From Candidatus Devosia phytovorans (lineage in GTDB: Bacteria > Pseudomonadota > Alphaproteobacteria > Rhizobiales > Devosiaceae), in assembly GCA_029202405.1 (NCBI GenBank), contig CP119312.1:2795001-2859000 (forward strand): a DNA stretch of 64,000 nt, given 5' to 3'. How positions within the stretch are numbered: position 1 is the first letter of the stretch; every line of letters begins with the position of its first letter. Both the position numbers and the translations under genes were made by a program. The notes beneath the pieces were generated by a model that worked only from the letters and a program-made list of their open reading frames with translations, was not told where the DNA came from and did not search any database. Positions 59,290-64,000 of this stretch are shown here, piece after piece.

Positions 59290-59642
59290 CGGACAGCCTC
59301 GGGCAAGGAGCAGTTGCCATCGGCGCCGACGCTGAGCGGCGCCTCCCAGGCAATGGCTGAAGTGGCGAGCGGGCCACCATAGAGATGGGGGAAAAGCGCA
59401 CCACCACGCGATGGCTCCCAGACCAGAGCATCGCCCAGATCCGCGGCTCGCACGGCGAGCAGTACCAGTTCACCCTGCCCGGCAAAATGCAGTTTCAGGG
59501 TCTCGGCCAGCTGCTCGGCGGTCGAGAAATGCATGTAGCCATCCTTGGCATCAATGGCCATGCCATGGAAATGGGCGGCGGCGCGGGCCGGGGCGAAGAC
59601 CGCCTCGGTGGCGATCTTGTAGACGAATTCTGCTGTGCTCAT
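59286..59642 (-). CDS. DUF952 domain protein
   Basis: A 118-residue cytoplasmic protein of the DUF952 family, with FVYKIATEAVF, then DGYMHFSTAEQLAETLKLHF (conserved His/Ser) and the end FPHLYGGPL. Function unknown, although ADP-ribose-like handling has been suggested for the fold. It precedes pyrD, overlapping by four bases, an order common in Rhizobiales. It is divergent from the S24 repressor. Confidence 0.9.
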   Translation of the reverse strand: MSTAEFVYKIATEAVFAPARAAAHFHGMAIDAKDGYMHFSTAEQLAETLKLHFAGQGELVLLAVRAADLGDALVWEPSRGGALFPHLYGGPLATSAIAWEAPLSVGADGNCSLPEAVR

Positions 59643-59718
59643 GGGCGGAAACTACTCATGGCCCGCAGATGCTGCAAGGTGACAAAGGGTCTTTACAATC
59701 GAAGAATTGTGGGCCTAC

Positions 59719-59736
59719 ATTCCTAGGAATTAATTC
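59719..59736. promoter_or_regulatory. Palindromic candidate operator of the S24 repressor
   Basis: ATTCCTAGGAAT (59719-59730) and GAATTAATTC (59727-59736) are two overlapping perfect palindromes, 33-50 bp before the ATG of the S24 gene and also upstream of DUF952. Position suits an autoregulated promoter. Confidence 0.5.
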
Positions 59737-59768
59737 TGGAAGTCAACACACCCGTTGCAGGTGGCTGC

Positions 59769-60410
59769 ATGCTGACCCATCGCGATATCTGGGCAGGGAT
59801 CGATTCATTGGCCCGGCGACAAGGCATATCCGTGTCGGCCCTCGCCAAGCTGGCCGGGCTCGATGCCACGGCCTTCAACGTCTCCAAACGCGTCGCCAAG
59901 GATGGGCGGGAGCGCTGGCCCTCGACCGAGAGCATTTCGAAAATCCTGAGCGCCACCGGCGAAGGCTTTGACGGCTTCATCGAAGGCACGGGGGTCTATC
60001 TGCAGTCGGGGGGCCGCTATTCCAATGGCGCCGTGCCGCTCGTCGGACTGGCCCAGGCTGGTAGCGGCGGCTTCTTCGATTCCGCCGGTTTTCCGGCCGG
60101 TCAGGGCTGGGATGAAATTGCGCTGCCAGTGCCGGGCGAAGGCGGCATCTATGCGCTCGAAGTGACGGGCGATTCCATGGAGCCGCTTTACCGCGAGGGC
60201 GACCGCATCGTTGTCTCGCCCACCGAACAGGTGCGGCGCGGCGATCGTGTCGTGGTCAAGACCGTGGATGGCGAGGTGATGGCCAAGATCCTTCATCGCC
60301 AGACCGGCAAGCAGATCGAGCTGCATTCGCTCAACCCGGCCTATCCGCCGCGCATTTTCAACCTCAGCGAGGTCGAATGGGTGGCGCGGATCATCTGGGC
60401 GAGCCAGTAG
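59769..60410 (+). CDS. LexA-like S24 repressor
   Basis: A 213-residue protein. An HTH lies at residues 18-45 (QGISVSALAKLAGLDATAFN) and an S24 self-cleavage domain spans about 88-210. Ser136 (TGDSMEPLYREGDRIVV) and Lys173 (GEVMAKIL) have the usual 37-residue spacing; an Ala-Gly at 97-98 (LAQAGSGG) is a candidate cleavage site. It may be a stress-controlled repressor of the type kept in Rhizobiales chromosomes. Two palindromes lie just upstream. Confidence 0.9.
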   Translation: MLTHRDIWAGIDSLARRQGISVSALAKLAGLDATAFNVSKRVAKDGRERWPSTESISKILSATGEGFDGFIEGTGVYLQSGGRYSNGAVPLVGLAQAGSGGFFDSAGFPAGQGWDEIALPVPGEGGIYALEVTGDSMEPLYREGDRIVVSPTEQVRRGDRVVVKTVDGEVMAKILHRQTGKQIELHSLNPAYPPRIFNLSEVEWVARIIWASQ

Positions 60411-60415
60411 TCCAA

Positions 60416-60811
60416 CTACTTCGCTCCCGGCACTGTGTCATACTGCGGCAGGCCATCAGCGATGTCGTAATAGTCACCCTTGTCGGCGACGAAGATATGC
60501 TGGGCGAGCCGCGTTCCCGTGGGCTTGTCGAAGGCGCCGAGATTGATGCCGATCCAGTCGGCCGCGGGCGGATCAAAGAACAGCGGCGTGCCACAAGTGG
60601 CGCAGAAGCCGCGCCGCACGTTCTCGGAGGAGAAGTACCAGGTTATCGCCGCGTCGCCGGTGATCTCGACGTCAGCCTTGGCGATGTCGACGCCAGCTTC
60701 GAAATGACCGGTGTGTTTCCGGCATTTCGAGCAATGGCAGGCGGAGGCCGAGGGCAATGGGCCGTTGACCGTAAATGTCACCGCTCCGCATGCACATGAG
60801 CCGCCGGCCAT
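60416..60811 (-). CDS. GFA (glutathione-dependent formaldehyde-activating) family protein
   Basis: A 131-residue zinc protein of the GFA/CENP-V fold. Cys ligands: CACGAVTF, CHCSKCRKHTG and CATCGTPLFF. The typical assignment is binding of glutathione adducts, but for most members no reaction has been shown. It converges on the S24 gene, 5 bp from its end, and lies 14 bp downstream of lysS on the same strand. Probably co-transcribed with nothing else. Confidence 0.9.
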   Translation of the reverse strand: MAGGSCACGAVTFTVNGPLPSASACHCSKCRKHTGHFEAGVDIAKADVEITGDAAITWYFSSENVRRGFCATCGTPLFFDPPAADWIGINLGAFDKPTGTRLAQHIFVADKGDYYDIADGLPQYDTVPGAK

Positions 60812-60825
60812 TGCCTGTCTCCGGA

Positions 60826-62469
60826 TTACTTCAGCATTTTTCCTGCCAGCGCATCGGCGATGAGCTTGCGGGTGTTGTCGATGCCATAGAGAGCAGCAAA
60901 CGAGCCGAAGCGGGGACCGCGTTCCTGGCCGATCAGCACCTGATAGAGCATCTGGAAAAACTCACCGGACACGCCGGGGCCGCCGGTTGGGCTCTTCTTG
61001 CTGTGATCCTGATAGCGCTCGACCGTGCGGGCCACGTCGAGGGCCGCGGTCTGGATGGTCTCGTTATCGGCATCGGGTGGCAGCTCGGCGAAGGCGGCCG
61101 ACAGTGCCTCGAGCGCAGCACGTTCGACTTCGTCGGGCGCGCGATAGGTCTTCTGCACGAAATCGCGGAAATAGCGCATGGCATAGCCGACCAGCGCATC
61201 GAGATGCGGATGGGTCTTGGCCGAAACACCGGGCGCATAGGCCGAAATATAGCCCCACATGACTTCGGGGGTTTCCGGATTGGACGCCGTGGCCAGGTTG
61301 AGCAGCAGCGCGAAAGTGACCGGCATGTCGATCCTGGGCACATTGCCGTAGTGGACATGGAAGGCCGGATTTTCCAGACGCGCGGCCGTGTCCTGCCGCT
61401 CATAGGCCGCGACGAAATTGGCATATTCGTCCACGGCGCGCGGGATGACATCGAAATGCAGGCGCTTGGCAACGCGGGGCTTCTGGAACATGTAGAGGCC
61501 CAGGCTTTCCGTGCCGGCATAGGTCAGCCACTCGTCGATGGTCAGACCATTTCCCTTGGACTTGGAAATCTTCTGGCCCTCGGAATCGAGGAAGAGCTCA
61601 TAGACATAGTGCTCTGGCGGGGTGCCGCCGAGGATGGCGCAGATCTTGTCGTAGATATGTTGGTTGGTTTGGTGGTCCTTGCCGAACATTTCGAAATCGA
61701 CGCCCAGCGCCGCCCAGCGCATGCCGAAATCGGGCTTCCACTGCAGCTTCACATGGCCACCGGTGACCGGCACGGTTGTGTCGCGGCCGTCCTCGTCCTC
61801 GAAGGTCACGGTGCCGTTCCTGGCATCGACTTCCTTCATCGGCACATAGAGCACGCGGCCGGAAATCGGGGAGATCGGTAGGAAGGGCGAATAGGTCGCC
61901 TGGCGTTCGGCACCGAGCGAGGGCAGCATGACACCCATGATGTCGTCGTAGCGTTCGGCCGCGAGGCGCAGGACATGGTCGAAATTGCCCGAGCGGTAGT
62001 ATTCGGTGGCACTGGCGAATTCGTAGTCGAAGCCGAACGTATCGAGGAAGCGGCGCAGCATGGCGTTGTTGTGGTCGCCAAAGCTCGGATATTCATTGGT
62101 CCAGGGATCGGGCACCGCCGTCAGCGGCTTTTGCAGATGCGGTTCCATGGCCTCCTTGGAGGGCACGGTATCCGGGATCTTGCGCATGCCGTCGAGATCG
62201 TCCGAAAAGCACAGCAGGCGGGTCGGAATCTGGTCGCGCGTCAGCAGGCGGAAGGCCGTGCGCACCATGGTGGTGCGGGCCACTTCGCCGAAAGTGCCGA
62301 TATGGGGCAGGCCCGAGGGGCCGTAGCCGGTCTCGAACAGGGCCTCGCCCTTGCCCGATTTTTCCAGCCGCTTGACCAGTTTGCGGGCTTCCTCAAACGG
62401 CCATGCACGGGCAGTCTGGGCAGCGTCGAAGAACGCAGGGTCAAGAGGGGGAAGGGAAGCGGACGACAA
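60826..62469 (-). CDS. lysS: Lysyl-tRNA synthetase, class I
   Basis: A 547-residue class I LysRS, as found in Archaea and many alphaproteobacteria in place of the class II enzyme. It charges tRNA-Lys with lysine. The HIGH-like motif is PSGLPHIGTFGE and the KMSKS-like motif is KISKSKGNG; EYYRSGNFDHVLR and DGMRKIPDTVPSKEAMEPHL are also typical. Length is standard. It is divergent from the TerB-like gene. Confidence 0.97.
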   Translation of the reverse strand: MSSASLPPLDPAFFDAAQTARAWPFEEARKLVKRLEKSGKGEALFETGYGPSGLPHIGTFGEVARTTMVRTAFRLLTRDQIPTRLLCFSDDLDGMRKIPDTVPSKEAMEPHLQKPLTAVPDPWTNEYPSFGDHNNAMLRRFLDTFGFDYEFASATEYYRSGNFDHVLRLAAERYDDIMGVMLPSLGAERQATYSPFLPISPISGRVLYVPMKEVDARNGTVTFEDEDGRDTTVPVTGGHVKLQWKPDFGMRWAALGVDFEMFGKDHQTNQHIYDKICAILGGTPPEHYVYELFLDSEGQKISKSKGNGLTIDEWLTYAGTESLGLYMFQKPRVAKRLHFDVIPRAVDEYANFVAAYERQDTAARLENPAFHVHYGNVPRIDMPVTFALLLNLATASNPETPEVMWGYISAYAPGVSAKTHPHLDALVGYAMRYFRDFVQKTYRAPDEVERAALEALSAAFAELPPDADNETIQTAALDVARTVERYQDHSKKSPTGGPGVSGEFFQMLYQVLIGQERGPRFGSFAALYGIDNTRKLIADALAGKMLK

Positions 62470-62610
62470 GGGGCTCAGCCTTTCAAAACGGGGAGAAGGC
62501 TGTGTGGCATTCCGGGGGGCCTCGCGTCAACGTTTGTGGGGCGCAATGCTTGCCAATCCGGCAAGGCGGGCCTAGCTATCGATTGTCGACGCCAGCAGCG
62601 GAAGAGTTTG

Positions 62611-63024
62611 ATGCCCAACACTGCCCATGACGCCCTGATCCATTTGATGCTCGTCGCTGCGTCCTCCGACAGCGCGATGACGGAAAAGGAACTGGCACGC
62701 ATCCAGGCTCTGATCGGCCGGCTGCCGGTGTTCGAAGGGTTCGACAAGACGCGATTGACGGTGGTGGCCAATGCCTGCGCCGACAAGCTCAATGGGCCGG
62801 GCGGGCTCGACCAGGTGCTGGACGATGCCATTGCCGTGCTGCCGGTCAAACTGCAGGACACGGCCTATGCCTGCGCCGTGGAGATTGCAGCGGTCGATCT
62901 TTACCTCGAGCAGGAAGAGCTGCGCTTTCTCGAGATGCTGCGCGACAAGCTGGACCTCGACCGGCTGACCACGGCGGCTATCGAGGCAGCGGCGCGGGCG
63001 CGACACCGGCGGATGCCAGCCTAG
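62611..63024 (+). CDS. TerB-like protein
   Basis: A 137-residue helical protein with the TerB (tellurite resistance) fold, residues about 5-130: LMLVAASSDSAMTEKELARI, AVDLYLEQEELRFLEMLRDK. The acidic residues in MTEKE and EQEE fit metal binding known for this fold. The start at 62611 lies after a weak GGAAGAG; a long frame further upstream is open but unsupported. No other ter genes are near, so tellurite resistance is not implied. Confidence 0.83.
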   Translation: MPNTAHDALIHLMLVAASSDSAMTEKELARIQALIGRLPVFEGFDKTRLTVVANACADKLNGPGGLDQVLDDAIAVLPVKLQDTAYACAVEIAAVDLYLEQEELRFLEMLRDKLDLDRLTTAAIEAAARARHRRMPA

Positions 63025-63443
63025 GCCGCCGTCATCTCGCGCAGCAATCGGTAACGACAGAGCCAATAGGCAAAGCCCCCGATGGCTCCGGCGACGGGCA
63101 TGTACCAGATTTCCAGCAAGATCCCGGGATCGAACAAGCCACCCGCAAAGATGAAGAATGCGGCCAGGGAGACTACGGCACCTGCAGCAACGTGAGCCAG
63201 CCATGACTTCTGGTGGAGGTAATGCAGCACCAGCACGCAGCAGACAAATGGTACCGCGGCCAGAACCAGGACCAGCAGGAAGGCTGGGCCGATGATCTCG
63301 AAGATATCAAGGATTGCCTGACCAAAATCGGCAAAGCGCCCTTCGGCCAAGGATATTCCGATGAGCAGAACAAGCGCGCCCAAGGTGGCCGCGAGGACAG
63401 CCCCCAGATAGCTCAACAAAATGGCGAGCAGCCGCATGATCAT
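63021..63443 (-). CDS. Four-helix membrane protein of unknown function
   Basis: A 140-residue protein with about four hydrophobic segments (LLAILLSYLGAVLAATLGAL, IIGPAFLLVLVLAAVPFVCC, HVAAGAVVSLAAFFIFAGGL, MPVAGAIGGFAYWLCRY) and short loops. It is an inner-membrane protein. Its end overlaps that of the TerB-like gene by four bases (convergent). AGAGAG precedes the ATG. No family recognised. Confidence 0.75.
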   Translation of the reverse strand: MIMRLLAILLSYLGAVLAATLGALVLLIGISLAEGRFADFGQAILDIFEIIGPAFLLVLVLAAVPFVCCVLVLHYLHQKSWLAHVAAGAVVSLAAFFIFAGGLFDPGILLEIWYMPVAGAIGGFAYWLCRYRLLREMTAA

Positions 63444-63455
63444 CGCTCTCTCCTT

Positions 63456-64000
63456 CTAGTAAAAGCCGACCGGGAACCACCGCAGATAGAGTTCGTCCAG
63501 CGCGCCGTTCTCCTTGAGGCGTACCAGCGCCCAGTCGATGGCATGGCGCATGGGGTCACGGCCGGCGGGCACGGCGATGGCGAGACCTTCGCCGAACAGC
63601 TGCGGGCGGAAATAGGCGTCGCCGGCAAAGCCGCAGCAGTCGAGATTGTCGTTGAGCCAGAAGGAGGCGCGCATGGCATCGCCGAAAAAAGCATCGGCAG
63701 ATCCGTCGCGCATTGCGGCCAGGGCCTCGATTTCGCTGGGGAAGGCGGCGAACGTCGCGCCTGGGAGATAGCGCGCCATGAAGGCCTCATGTGCGCTGCC
63801 GGCGCGGACGGCGATGGTCTGGTCATCGAGACGTGCCGCATCGAATGTGCCGATGTCCTCGGCTCTGGTGACGAAGCGGCCCGGCAGGGCCAGATAGGTG
63901 GCGGAAAAATCGAAGGTCGCGCCGGTTTCCTCGCTCATGGCGAGGCCGGCGATCAGGGCATCGCCCTGGCTGTCGTTGAGCGCATTGGCGGCCTGTTCCC
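63456..64000 (-). CDS. Family 3 amino-acid-type solute-binding protein, 5' end beyond window
   Basis: At least 181 residues; the frame is open to the window edge, so the start and signal peptide lie outside. It has the family pattern FSATYLALPGRFVTRAED, LDDQTIAVRAGSAHEAFM, GSADAFFGDAMRASFWLNDN and EGLAIAVPAGRDPMRHAIDW. An internal ATG at 63938 is not the start because in-frame coding continues (ALNDSQGDALIAGLAM). It probably binds an amino acid or similar ligand in the periplasm. Transporter genes would lie outside. Confidence 0.8.
   Translation of the reverse strand, partial: EQAANALNDSQGDALIAGLAMSEETGATFDFSATYLALPGRFVTRAEDIGTFDAARLDDQTIAVRAGSAHEAFMARYLPGATFAAFPSEIEALAAMRDGSADAFFGDAMRASFWLNDNLDCCGFAGDAYFRPQLFGEGLAIAVPAGRDPMRHAIDWALVRLKENGALDELYLRWFPVGFY

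Noticed and set aside
61975..62610. TerB-like frame extended upstream over lysS
   Set aside because: The extension is antisense to class I lysS; the ATG at 62611 begins a normal TerB-like protein.
1..64000. CRISPR array
   Set aside because: No regularly spaced repeats with unique spacers were found; the repeats seen are palindromic pairs or short tandem units.

Overview
The window reads as chromosomal DNA of an alphaproteobacterium of the order Hyphomicrobiales, most like Devosia or a close relative. The basis is gene content and order: murA / DUF2948 / hisD / UPF0262 / low-molecular-weight phosphatase / infA / maf / yacG, a class I lysyl-tRNA synthetase, 5-aminolevulinate synthase for haem, an EcfG-type promoter, a FixJ-like regulator and small Rhizobiales-type proteins. 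No rRNA genes, CRISPR arrays or replication origins were seen. One tRNA gene (Thr, GGT) is present.

Layout. 1-947 has no gene I can support, only a short 7-bp tandem repeat. 948-6944 is a minus-strand housekeeping block (yacG, maf, infA, a fused UPF0262-phosphatase gene, hisD, DUF2948, murA, a 54-residue basic protein). 7107-7181 is tRNA-Thr. A 12-kb integrative element starts at its 3' end and runs to 19163, where a perfect 23-bp copy of the tRNA 3' end lies. It carries two tyrosine recombinases, a serine recombinase, an RNase HI, two PD-(D/E)XK nuclease-like proteins, a membrane protein, HTH and unknown genes. Most cargo is not recognisable, and the nuclease-like pair at 16801-18973 is the best candidate for an undescribed defence-type module.

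19239-28109 is a minus-strand flagellar filament and hook block (flgL, flgK, a FlgN-like gene, a small unknown, flgE, a very short flgD, fliS, fliD, flagellin). It is interleaved with an ECF sigma factor (28235-28879), an anti-sigma-like membrane protein (24280-24726) and a Spy/CpxP-like periplasmic protein (23782-24258). In other alphaproteobacteria these three are usually adjacent, so the flagellin-fliD-fliS genes appear to sit inside that signalling operon.

29367-35420 is a plus-strand sugar-uptake and utilisation operon: binding protein, two permeases, LacI regulator and GH127 beta-L-arabinofuranosidase, with no ATPase gene. 35549-42765 holds envelope and stress genes (PRC-barrel, OmpA lipoprotein, cold-shock protein, SDR, lysozyme-like enzyme, flavin reductase) and hemA under a likely FixK/FNR box. 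42834-45878 has a FixJ-like regulator lacking the phospho-acceptor Asp, mscL and a hybrid histidine kinase. 45888-47197 carries two paired palindromic repeats flanking a P-loop kinase and a DUF6460-like gene. 47198-50387 is the lhr-type helicase and pdeM DNA-repair pair. 50403-53503 holds a triple-rhodanese protein, a TIGR02186-like protein and a TauE/SafE exporter. 53686-57294 is a giant PodJ-like Sel1/peptidoglycan-binding protein. 57507-64000 holds a NarL-type regulator, pyrD, DUF952, an S24 repressor, a GFA-fold protein, class I lysS, a TerB-like protein, a membrane protein and a solute-binding protein cut by the window end.

All family calls are from reading the sequence and remembered motifs; no database search was run.
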